Made by a program: the position numbers and the translations under genes
Shown here: positions 56,839 through 64,000 of the stretch, piece after piece
Numbering within the stretch: position 1 is the first letter of the stretch
Layout: each line of letters begins with the position of its first letter
NCBI RefSeq assembly: GCF_037120725.1
Contig: NZ_JBBAXC010000019.1
Span: 1 to 64,000 of the forward strand
Reading direction: 5' to 3'
Source: Bacillus spongiae
GTDB taxonomy: Bacteria > Bacillota > Bacilli > Bacillales > Bacillaceae_K
DNA: 64,000 nt
Notes under the pieces: generated by a model
Seen by the model: the letters and a program-made list of their open reading frames with translations, nothing else
What the model was told of the DNA's origin: nothing
The model's database searches: none

Positions 56839-56987
56839 GCTAAACAAGTTTATTTCAGAAAGGATGGGACAGCATCCTGTAATGAAGGAAAATGTGGCTT
56901 TAACAAAAAATAATGAAATCATGGCCATATATCAAACTTCAGCATGATACGCTATAATATGAAAAACCGACGGTTCAGGGGGATTTT

Positions 56988-58010
56988 ATGGATATTTTTG
57001 ATATAGCAAGGCTAGCAGGGGTTTCGAGGAAGACGGTGCAGCGTGTATTAAATAACTCGGATCAAGTACGACCTGAAACGCGTGATCGCATAATAAAGAT
57101 TATGGAGGAGAATCACTATCATCCAAATGTTTCAGCAAGAAGACTGGTGAAGAAAACAACTCATACGATTGGGCTTTTTATCATTCAAGACCCTGCGAAG
57201 GATCGTATTTATTCCGATGATCAATTTTACAGTGTAGTAATTGGGGCTATGATTAATGCTTGCTCTTTGCGGGGCTATAATGTACTGGTGATGATGACTG
57301 AATTAAATGATCCCGTTTCGGTATTAAAACTTTACCGTGAAAAAAGTATCGATGCAGGCATCATCATAAGTTGGAGCAACGTGCAAGCGATTGTGGACCA
57401 AATCCTATCAGCCAACTATTTGGTAGGGGTCTTTGATCAAAACAACTTGTCGAGGAGGGACTCTTCCATTCCAATACCTATATTACAAAATGAAGCGGGG
57501 GCAGTGGAGGCTACGAATCACTTCATTCAACTAGGTCACAAAGAGATTGGGATTATTACAGGTGATGAAGATAACTTGGCTGCTATGGAACGATTTGAAG
57601 GCTATCAAAAAGCGCTTGTGGGAGCAAAAATTCCTTTAAAATCAAGTTACGTATACAATGGACAATTTACAGAAGAATCAGGAGAAAAGGCCGTCTCTCA
57701 TTGGATTAAAGAGGGGGCTCTACCTTCTGCTATTTTGTGTTCAAATGACCATATTGCGTTTGGTGCCCTTAAAGCGTTGAGAGCAGAGGGTTTGAATGTC
57801 CCTGATGATGTTTCGGTTATGGGCTTTGATAATCTCTTGCTTACGGAATACACGACCCCTGCCTTAACCACCATGCATGTACCAAGAATTGAGATGGCGG
57901 TTACTTTAGTCGAGCAACTTATTCGTCAAATTGAAGAGAAGCCGCTTGAGACAATACGGCCATTTCAAGCCACACTAGTCAAACGTGACTCCTGTTGTGA
58001 TAAAAATTAA
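56988..58010 (+). CDS. LacI family transcriptional regulator
   Basis: The 340-aa regulator has an N-terminal LacI helix-turn-helix (DIARLAGVSRKTVQRVLNNS, residues 3-22), hinge NVSARRLVKKTTHTIG and a periplasmic-binding-protein-like sugar domain ending PFQATLVKRDSCCDKN. Just downstream lie a palindrome at 58131 inside the promoter of the GH16 gene, so it most likely represses that enzyme and is released by a glucan-derived sugar. GGTTCAGGGGG precedes the ATG. A hairpin follows. Confidence 0.88.
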   Translation: MDIFDIARLAGVSRKTVQRVLNNSDQVRPETRDRIIKIMEENHYHPNVSARRLVKKTTHTIGLFIIQDPAKDRIYSDDQFYSVVIGAMINACSLRGYNVLVMMTELNDPVSVLKLYREKSIDAGIIISWSNVQAIVDQILSANYLVGVFDQNNLSRRDSSIPIPILQNEAGAVEATNHFIQLGHKEIGIITGDEDNLAAMERFEGYQKALVGAKIPLKSSYVYNGQFTEESGEKAVSHWIKEGALPSAILCSNDHIAFGALKALRAEGLNVPDDVSVMGFDNLLLTEYTTPALTTMHVPRIEMAVTLVEQLIRQIEEKPLETIRPFQATLVKRDSCCDKN

Positions 58011-58019
58011 ATTACTAGA

Positions 58020-58056
58020 GAAATGCTATATTTCCAATGGAATGAAGCATTTTTTT
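58020..58056 (+). terminator. Terminator of the LacI gene
   Basis: AAATGCT pairs with AGCATTT around an 18-nt loop with a small inner helix, followed by T residues. Confidence 0.7.
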
Positions 58057-58089
58057 AGTAGAGAAAGAGATTGTTATTTTAAAATAATG

Positions 58090-58118
58090 TTGTCAAGTAG
58101 TGAGGATAATCTTATAGT
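58090..58118 (+). promoter_or_regulatory. Promoter of the GH16 glucanase gene
   Basis: TTGTCA (58090-58095) and TATAGT (58113-58118) are 17 nt apart; a transcript should start near 58125. Confidence 0.7.
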
Positions 58119-58130
58119 TAAATTATGAAA

Positions 58131-58146
58131 TGTCCCACGTGAGACA
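58131..58146. promoter_or_regulatory. LacI-type operator before the GH16 gene
   Basis: TGTCCCACGTGAGACA is a 16-bp palindrome with one mismatched pair and a CACGTG centre. It lies just after the predicted transcription start, a classic repressor position. Confidence 0.68.
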
Positions 58147-58168
58147 AATAAATTAGGAGGTGTTTCAA

Positions 58169-61135
58169 TTGATTAAAAAAGCAGTCACTTCTATTACCGC
58201 TGCATGTCTCATCATGTCCTTGACACCTGGTAACATAGGAAAAGCAGCAGAGAAAAAAGAAAAAGTATATCATCTTAAAGATTCGACATTAAAGAATCAA
58301 ACAATTAAAGGAGATTTGTTGATTACCCCGAGAGCAGGAAAGGATATCACATTAGAAAATGTGACGGTTCTTGGAACTACCCTAATTAAAGGGAAAGCAC
58401 CTGAATCTGTTCAATTAACGGATTCGCAACTGGAAACCCTTTCTGTCCGAACATCGGATCATGCTACAAAGATTACCGTCTCTGGAGAATCAGAAGTCCA
58501 AAAAACATTCTTGGATGCCAATATTTTACTAAAGGAAAATGAGATTACATCGGAAGGGTTTAAAGATGTAAAGGTATCATCTTCTTCTATAAAAACAAAA
58601 AAAGCTACTCTTGATGGTGAGTTTACTTCAATTACAACCATTGGTAAAAAAGGAAAAGCTCAGGTAGAGCTGCAAGGGATTTCTGATAGCCTAGAATTGA
58701 AAGCGTTTTCTGATATTAACCTTCCTTTTGATGGGGTGGTAAAGGAGCTCCACGTCCCGAAATCCGGTAAAGGGTCAATCATTAATGGAGAAGGTGCAGT
58801 AGAAGCAGCTACGTTAGATAGCTCGATCGTCTTCAATGGGGAAGAAACAAACGATGCTTCAAGTTTTGTCACACCGTGGTCTCTTGTTTGGAATGATGAA
58901 TTTAACCAAACAGAGATTGACCGTGGAAAGTGGACGTTTGATATTGGGAATGGATATATCGACGGTGCAAGTGGTGAATTTATTCCAGGATGGGGAAATA
59001 ATGAAAAGCAATATTACACAGACCGTCCGGAAAACGCGAAAACAGAAGATGGAAAGCTAGTGATCACGGCGAAGAAGGAAGACTATGAAGGATATTCCTA
59101 TACATCCTCTCGACTAAAAACGAAGGGTCTTTTCTCAAAAGCCTACGGGAAATTTGAGATGAAGGCGTCGCTTCCAGTAGGGAAAGGATATTGGCCGGCA
59201 TTCTGGATGCTTCCAGAAGATGATAAATATGGCGGATGGGCTGCATCTGGAGAAATTGATATTTTAGAGGTGCAGGGAAGTAATCCATATGAAGCAATTG
59301 GCACGCTACATTACGGTGAAATGTGGCCAAACAATAAATACACTGGCGCTCACTATGCCTTTGATAATGGTTCGACAGTTGCGGATGAGCATGTGTATTC
59401 GGTTGAATGGGAACCGGGTGAAATTCGCTGGTACGTAGATGGAAAGCTTCGCCAAACGCAAAATAATTGGTATGGTAAAGGACCGAACACAGCAGCTAAT
59501 TTTGCGTATCCAGCTCCATTTGATCAACCTTTCCATATGTTGTTGAATGTAGCGATTGGTGGAAATTTTGATGGAGACCCAACAGAGGAGACGATGTTTC
59601 CTCAATCGATGGACGTAGAATATGTACGTGTCTACGACCTGACAGGTCGTCCATATCAAGTACCTGAGCTTCCGGAAGTTGAAGCTGAACCATTACCAGA
59701 CGGTGCGAAACAGCCACTTGAAGATGGAAATTTAATTTACAACAATGGATTTGACCAGGAATGGGAAGAAGTGGACGGCGTTGAAGGAGTTGCGAATACG
59801 GATTATTGGTATTTCTTAGCCCTCCCTGACTTCGGAGGAAAAGCGAATATGTCCATTGATCAAGTGGATAATAAGAATTATGCCAAAATTGATATACAAG
59901 ATGCTGGTAGAGAGACTTATTCCGTTCAACTGATTCAAGATGCTTCGATTGGAAAGGGACGTTATTACAAAGTGTCCTTTGATGCGAAGTCGAGCGAACC
60001 GCGTCCAATCAATGTGAAAGTAAGTGGAGGGGCAGACAGAGGCTTTGCCACCTATTCACGAAGCGAAACATTTTCTTTAACGGATCAAATGCAATCCTAT
60101 GAAACTGTGTTTCAAATGACGGAGGAAACGGATTTGGCAGCACGTCTGGAGTTTAACGTTGGACTGTCTACTCTTCCAGTGTGGGTCGGGAATGTTCGAG
60201 TAGAAGAAATTGCTCCGATAGAAGTGGATACAGATGCTTCTAAACTTCCTCTTCCTGATGGAAACCTTCTATATAATGGAACATTTGACCAAGGATTCCC
60301 TGACCGTTTACTTTATTGGAATTTGCTAAACGTAGAGGATGCGGATGTCGTGGGAGTAGACCCTGATGAACGAGTATTTTCGGCGACACTTTCAAATGAA
60401 ACCTCCGACGTTCAATTGGTCCAAAAGGGTATTCAGCTAGAGAGTGAAAGTGAATATGAATTATCCTTTGACGGGATGTCGGAAAGTGCACGTGATATTC
60501 AAATTGAAATAAGAAGTAAGGATGGGGAGGTTTCCTATGCTACTGAAACAATTCCTCTGACGGCCGATTGGAAAAATGAAACGATGACATTTATGATGCC
60601 TGATGTGATGGACTTAGAATCGCAATTCATCATTCATCTTGGTGGAAGTATTCATGAGGTGAAGCTAGATAACATCGAGTTAAAGAAAATAGCTGGCCCA
60701 GATAATCCATCTCATATTAAAAACGGGACATTCGATAATGGATTAGATCCTTGGCAGTCTTACATCCATTTTGATGCAGTGGCAAGTGTTCAGCATGAAA
60801 ATGGCGAGGCACGTATGACCATAGAGGAAGAAGGGGCGGAACCATGGGGTATCCAGTTCTACCAAAGTAATTTATTGCTTGAGCCTGGAAAGGAATACAC
60901 CCTTTCCTTCGAGGCAAGTTCTTCAGCGAACCGATCGATGGAAGTGACACTGGAAAACCTCGAATATGTCCGGTACTTATCTGAAACGGTTCAGCTTACT
61001 GAAAATAAAACGCAATATGAACTTACGTTTATCATGCCTGTGAGGGAAGAGACGAGTCTTAAGTTCTTGTTAGGCTCCACAGGTGAGGTACTTGATGCAC
61101 ATGATGTGGTCATTGATAATGTAGAATTGAAGTAA
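58169..61135 (+). CDS. Secreted multidomain GH16 beta-glucanase (laminarinase-type)
   Basis: The 988-aa exoenzyme should cut beta-1,3(4)-glucans outside the cell. A Sec signal peptide (residues 1-28, MIKKAVTSITAACLIMS) is followed by a repetitive beta-helix-like region (about 30-225), the GH16 domain with GEIDILEVQG (nucleophile Glu362, Asp364, acid Glu367), then three CBM4/9-type modules starting near 518, 696 and 850 (each with NNGFDQ, NGTFDQ or NGTFDN). No cell-wall anchor or SLH is seen. The TTG at 58169 follows AGGAGGTG; the GTG at 58160 lies in that site. A LacI gene precedes it. Confidence 0.9.
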   Translation: MIKKAVTSITAACLIMSLTPGNIGKAAEKKEKVYHLKDSTLKNQTIKGDLLITPRAGKDITLENVTVLGTTLIKGKAPESVQLTDSQLETLSVRTSDHATKITVSGESEVQKTFLDANILLKENEITSEGFKDVKVSSSSIKTKKATLDGEFTSITTIGKKGKAQVELQGISDSLELKAFSDINLPFDGVVKELHVPKSGKGSIINGEGAVEAATLDSSIVFNGEETNDASSFVTPWSLVWNDEFNQTEIDRGKWTFDIGNGYIDGASGEFIPGWGNNEKQYYTDRPENAKTEDGKLVITAKKEDYEGYSYTSSRLKTKGLFSKAYGKFEMKASLPVGKGYWPAFWMLPEDDKYGGWAASGEIDILEVQGSNPYEAIGTLHYGEMWPNNKYTGAHYAFDNGSTVADEHVYSVEWEPGEIRWYVDGKLRQTQNNWYGKGPNTAANFAYPAPFDQPFHMLLNVAIGGNFDGDPTEETMFPQSMDVEYVRVYDLTGRPYQVPELPEVEAEPLPDGAKQPLEDGNLIYNNGFDQEWEEVDGVEGVANTDYWYFLALPDFGGKANMSIDQVDNKNYAKIDIQDAGRETYSVQLIQDASIGKGRYYKVSFDAKSSEPRPINVKVSGGADRGFATYSRSETFSLTDQMQSYETVFQMTEETDLAARLEFNVGLSTLPVWVGNVRVEEIAPIEVDTDASKLPLPDGNLLYNGTFDQGFPDRLLYWNLLNVEDADVVGVDPDERVFSATLSNETSDVQLVQKGIQLESESEYELSFDGMSESARDIQIEIRSKDGEVSYATETIPLTADWKNETMTFMMPDVMDLESQFIIHLGGSIHEVKLDNIELKKIAGPDNPSHIKNGTFDNGLDPWQSYIHFDAVASVQHENGEARMTIEEEGAEPWGIQFYQSNLLLEPGKEYTLSFEASSSANRSMEVTLENLEYVRYLSETVQLTENKTQYELTFIMPVREETSLKFLLGSTGEVLDAHDVVIDNVELK

Positions 61136-61143
61136 GGGAATGG

Positions 61144-61176
61144 GGTGCAGCATCTTTAGGTGCTGTACCTTTTTTA
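61144..61176 (+). terminator. Terminator of the GH16 gene
   Basis: GGTGCAGCA pairs with TGCTGTACC (one G-U) around 8 nt, followed by six T residues. Confidence 0.87.
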
Positions 61177-61199
61177 ATGGGAGCGTATTGAGAGGATAG

Positions 61200-61345
61200 G
61201 CAACGAATCTTAAGCTGGCATGGGATCATACGGATGTGTCAAACCTTGAATTTTTTAATGAAGAAGGAAACGTTGTATAGATCTTGTCACCTCAATGTTA
61301 ACAAAATGATGGTACTTGTTGATGACCAGGTTACAATGGAGAAAT
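61200..61345 (+). pseudogene. Possible decayed C-terminal remnant of an extracellular protein
   Basis: Frame 1 (61200-61280) reads ATNLKLAWDHTDVSNLEFFN and stops after 26 codons. A second frame nearby (to 61345) reads NVNKMMVLVDDQVTMEK before its stop. Neither has a start or ribosome site, and together they look like one domain broken by a shift. A strong terminator follows directly. Function not assigned; the reading is tentative. Confidence 0.35.
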
Positions 61346-61381
61346 AAAAACGATGCTTCGATTCGAAGCATCGTTTTTTTG
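61346..61381 (+). terminator. Strong terminator without an intact gene before it
   Basis: AAAACGATGCTTCGA pairs perfectly with TCGAAGCATCGTTTT, with almost no loop, then TTT. The stretch from here to 61647 shows no supported gene. Confidence 0.8.
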
Positions 61382-61647
61382 TCAAAAGCTCTGAGGAGAT
61401 GTTCTGCCAAATACTAAAAGATCTTGGAAACTGTTTATTACAACACACCAGCGATTAATTGAACCGTTAGAGGGGTCTATGAATGAGGTGATGGTAGTAC
61501 CTCAACTAAACCGGTTTATCATAACTCGATTACATCAACTAATTAATTTACATTTTAGTACTAAAAGAATCCTTTTGCGCTTTGTTCAAAGATATATACA
61601 TTATTTAAAAAAATCCGATTGGAGAAAGGTCCTCTTCGTTAACAATC

Positions 61648-61905
61648 TTATGAACAAGCACTTTTAGCAACCTTAAATAATTTAAACGCAACGACCAAAG
61701 CTAATATACCTATAATAAGAAGGGTTAAAATACCAATTATTAGGGCAATAAGGATGTTCACTGCAGCATCAGGGGTATTGAAAATCCCTTCGATAGCAGA
61801 ATCTACGATTTCACTAATAAACAAACCAAGAAATACATAAAATAAGATGACGAGTCCAGCTGAAATACAACATAAACCACAAGAGATTTTGTTTACAGCG
61901 CTCAT
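61648..61905 (-). CDS. Hypothetical 85-aa two-span membrane protein
   Basis: The 85-aa product has two long hydrophobic spans (about residues 10-32 and 46-75) and an N-terminal Cys pair in ISCGLCCISAG. The ribosome site AAAAGGAGGGATTG before the ATG is strong, so it is probably real. I do not recognise a family. It is a lone gene in an AT-rich accessory region. Confidence 0.65.
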   Translation of the reverse strand: MSAVNKISCGLCCISAGLVILFYVFLGLFISEIVDSAIEGIFNTPDAAVNILIALIIGILTLLIIGILALVVAFKLFKVAKSACS

Positions 61906-62240
61906 ACAATCCCTCCTTTTGCTCTATTTATAAAGCATATGATACGTAAACACTAAATTGAACAAAATAATAAAGGTTCATTCATAAATTATTGCGGATG
62001 TTAAAAAGTCTATTTGTATATATAGGAAATTTTTGTAAAACTAAGATTTTGTTATACGTATTATATTGTAAATGAGAATCTAAATTGGTTGAAATAGGTG
62101 CGATACATGTTTATTTTAGCTTATAAGAATATCCTTATTTGGTGAAAAGACGTCTTACTTAATTTGGTATTATGCTAGTATTTTTTGAAACAAAAAAGCG
62201 TCCTTCCTTAGAAGAAACGCGAATGTTTAACAACTAGAAT
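61906..62240 (-). other. Gene-free stretch ending in a minus-strand terminator
   Basis: Only AT-rich sequence is seen, apart from a hairpin at 62191-62220 that reads leftwards with GCGT/ACGC arms and a T run on the minus strand. It should end the gene at 62241-62567. Confidence 0.5.
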
Positions 62241-62567
62241 TTATCCTGCCCCGCAACTAACTTCATAATGATCTTGATTTGTTTTTTGGGCATAACAGGA
62301 AGAGGGGCTCGTACCCGTTTCACTTTTCCAAGTAATCCATTTAACGTTAAATCTTTCTCCATACTGAGCATCGCTGTAATAGTCATTCGTAATAATAGAG
62401 ATAAAGCTTTGGTAAGGATAACCTTCATTATAAATATGGTTTCGTATGGCGCCACGTGCAGAGTCATCATGATGTACAAATGGAGCGAGGAGTGGAAGGG
62501 AGATTACTAGGATTAATAGGGTAATGGTAGTGATCAGGAAGCCCTTTTTAGTCAAAAATATTTTCAT
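62241..62567 (-). CDS. Hypothetical exported protein (108 aa)
   Basis: The 108-aa product starts MKIFLTKKGFLITTITLLIL, a basic then hydrophobic N-terminus fitting a signal peptide or single membrane anchor, followed by about 80 polar residues including SARGAIRNHIYNEGYPYQSF and two cysteines (SSCYAQ and SCGAG). They could form a disulfide outside the cell. The ribosome site is weak (AAAGGTTGAAG). I cannot name a family with confidence. Terminator downstream on the same strand supports a real unit. Confidence 0.55.
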   Translation of the reverse strand: MKIFLTKKGFLITTITLLILVISLPLLAPFVHHDDSARGAIRNHIYNEGYPYQSFISIITNDYYSDAQYGERFNVKWITWKSETGTSPSSCYAQKTNQDHYEVSCGAG

Positions 62568-62925
62568 ATAACTTCAACCTTTCATCATTTAGTTTGCTTA
62601 GTAGGTTTGTATTATTGAGATGGAAGGTTTTAATGTTCAATAAAAACCTATCTTCACTTCCATATTTGTAAATATTACCTTATACATAGTATACCTAATG
62701 TATGAACAATTGTTTACTATTATTAAGCTGAGATATAGGAAAGAAGATGGTCCTCTAGTAGAACTTATGGTGATGGTAGTCTTATTCTAAGTTCTCTGTG
62801 TAATAAGAGGCGTACCTCTGCTATTGAAAAAGAGAAATCATTCTTTCTTGTATATCATAGTAAATTTTGAAATAATTGTAATGGGAGGATATAAAGTAAA
62901 ATGTCTTCGATAGGGGATCAAAATT

Positions 62926-63143
62926 ATGGCAATGTGTAATGGTTGTAGTAATAAATGGAGAGCTCGGAGTTGTGAACACTAGGGTTCTTGAAAGTAGGCA
63001 AAAATTGCTCTTATTGTGGTAAAAAGCAATATATCTCTTCCAAGACAAGAAATATGTTTACTCTAGGATACTTAAGTATCGTGTTTATTATCATACTACC
63101 CTTCTTTATCAAATTAAGTAATCATCATGAACCTATATGGTAA
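62926..63143 (+). pseudogene. Frameshifted cysteine-rich (CxxC) small membrane protein gene
   Basis: From ATG 62926 the frame reads MAMCNGCSNKWRARSCEH and hits TAG at 62980. A second frame, shifted by one base, reads GFLKVGKNCSYCGKKQYISS and continues as a hydrophobic span to TAA at 63141-63143. Joined, they give CxxC plus CxxC zinc-ribbon pairs and one membrane span, as in the TIGR04104 type of Bacillus proteins. GGGAGGATATA lies upstream. Decay or sequencing error cannot be told apart. 62568-62925 shows no gene. Confidence 0.5.
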
Positions 63144-63660
63144 ATAATAAAGGGCTATTGTTTCATGTATTATTCTCGATTTCTAACTACATTTCAAACA
63201 TTCACAAGCATTTGGGTAATAAATAATAATGGTTACTAGTTACTTCTAAGTGTGAATAGAGCCGTTAGAATGTACTCAGATCGTTTGTGAAATGGTCAAA
63301 AACGACTCTCAACGAACACGGATAAAGTTCTAGGTTATAAAGATTCATTTATATTTGATTACCTTGCGTATTTCTGTGAAAAGAAGTGCGTTTTTATTTT
63401 TAAATGACTAATACAAATAAATAGATTGTATGTTGAAGCTTAGAAATAATAGTAGGATTTACATTTATCGAGTTTAGTCATGATGTTAGCAAGATTGATC
63501 CTACATTCGATAGATGGGGTTGAAGGGATATTAGGAGGCGATAAGAGTTTTTTTGCGATTTACATACTTAAATCAAAATATAATAAATATTTATAAAAAT
63601 TTATTAGATATTTATTATTATGCTTTATCCTTTCAGTATAGACTGAGAGGAGATTTTATC
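63144..63660 (+). other. Gene-free AT-rich stretch
   Basis: I see no supported gene. The last 90 bases are extremely AT-rich, with repeated TATTTAT-type tracts around 63585-63620 before the hydrolase gene, which may hold its promoter. Confidence 0.4.
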
Positions 63661-64000
63661 ATGAGAAAATTAGTAAGCATCATTAGAAAAATTGTCATCT
63701 ATTGTTTTGTATTGTTATTATTATCCGTTATGACGATATTTACCTATCACCAATATTGGTTGAGTAAAGAAGCTGACCTTTTAAAAAGTAACGGAACGAT
63801 CGTCAATATTATGAATAAAGACATTCATGTTTACAAAGAAGGGGAAGGAAAAGAGACTTTTGTCTTTATGTCCGGATCAGGAATAGCTGCGCCGGTTTAC
63901 GAGATGAAGGGACTTTATAGTAAATTCTCTAAAGAAAATAAGGTGGCTATCGTGGAGAGAGCTGGCTATGGTTATAGTGATATCTTTGGAGATACTCGAG
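63661..64000 (+). CDS. Alpha/beta hydrolase, 5' part (cut by window end)
   Basis: The frame starts at ATG 63661 after GAGAGGAGA and runs off the window, 113 codons seen. An N-terminal membrane anchor (about residues 9-28) is followed by KDIHVYKEGEGKETFVFMSG and then SGIAAPVYEMKGLYSKF and VAIVERAGYGYSD, which fit the first strands and loops of an alpha/beta hydrolase fold (oxyanion region and helix A). The catalytic Ser lies beyond the window. Substrate unknown. Confidence 0.75.
   Translation, partial: MRKLVSIIRKIVIYCFVLLLLSVMTIFTYHQYWLSKEADLLKSNGTIVNIMNKDIHVYKEGEGKETFVFMSGSGIAAPVYEMKGLYSKFSKENKVAIVERAGYGYSDIFGDTR

Noticed and set aside
61479-61667. 62-codon frame MNEVMVVPQLNRF
   Set aside because: Weak ribosome site, no recognisable features, overlaps the end of the opposite-strand membrane gene.
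62821-63048. 75-codon minus-strand frame
   Set aside because: Overlaps the frameshifted CxxC gene; composition fits an antisense shadow.

Overview
The window is a low-GC Firmicute chromosome segment, almost certainly from an endospore-forming Bacillaceae. Genes rsfA, spo0F and spoIIR, the RNA polymerase delta subunit, the LipL-type octanoyltransferase and consistently strong AGGAGG ribosome binding sites all point that way. From position 1 to about 53.6 kb the gene order follows the Bacillus subtilis ywf-ywg-ywh-ywi-ywj-ywl region: lipL, rsfA, ywfO, ywgA, ywhB, ywhC, ywhD, pbpG, speE, speB, ywiB, argS, clsB, fadF, acdA, rpoE, pyrG, ywjG, spo0F, fbaA, tal, murA, glpX, rho, rpmE, tdk, prfA, prmC, spoIIR, ywlB, ywlC, mntP, ywlE, rpiB, ywlG, glyA, upp, mnaA. 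No rRNA, tRNA, insertion sequence, prophage or CRISPR array was seen.

Region by region: 0.2-7.5 kb holds lipoylation, a BI-1 membrane protein, a prespore regulator and small conserved ywf/ywg/ywh genes. 7.7-14.1 kb holds a class A penicillin-binding protein, the spermidine pair speE-speB and the overlapping ywiB-argS pair. 14.9-27.4 kb is a lipid and branched-chain acyl-CoA block: cardiolipin synthase, the FadF Fe-S oxidoreductase, a thiolase, a 3-hydroxyacyl-CoA dehydrogenase, two acyl-CoA dehydrogenases, a TetR regulator and the B12-dependent fused mutase IcmF. Compared with B. subtilis, mmgABC, the TetR gene and icmF are added to the conserved fadF-acdA-rpoE order, and two matching palindromes plus a cre site suggest joint control. 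28-38.2 kb is core metabolism and gene expression: delta subunit, CTP synthase with a GGGC-type attenuator, spo0F with a sigma-H promoter, the glycolytic and gluconeogenic genes fbaA, tal and glpX, then murA, rho and L31. 38.3-53.6 kb is the tdk-to-mnaA block, with a DnaA-box cluster in front of ywlC and a chemoreceptor inserted after ywlE.

Beyond mnaA (about 53.6 kb) the expected ATP synthase operon is missing and an accessory region begins. It holds a GNAT acetyltransferase, an isolated aspartate carbamoyltransferase of enteric type, a LOG-family phosphoribohydrolase, a MazG-like pyrophosphatase, a LacI regulator next to a large secreted GH16 beta-glucanase with a palindromic operator, small membrane or exported orphans, two decayed reading frames, and the 5' part of an alpha/beta hydrolase cut by the window end.

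Nothing here is clearly a wholly new system. The best leads are the DnaA-box cluster, the acyl-CoA/IcmF regulon with its shared operators, the orphan carbamoyltransferase-LOG pair, the pyrG reiterative-transcription attenuator, and a BI-1 protein whose pH-sensing aspartate is replaced by asparagine. Calls are by eye from motifs and gene order; no database search was run.
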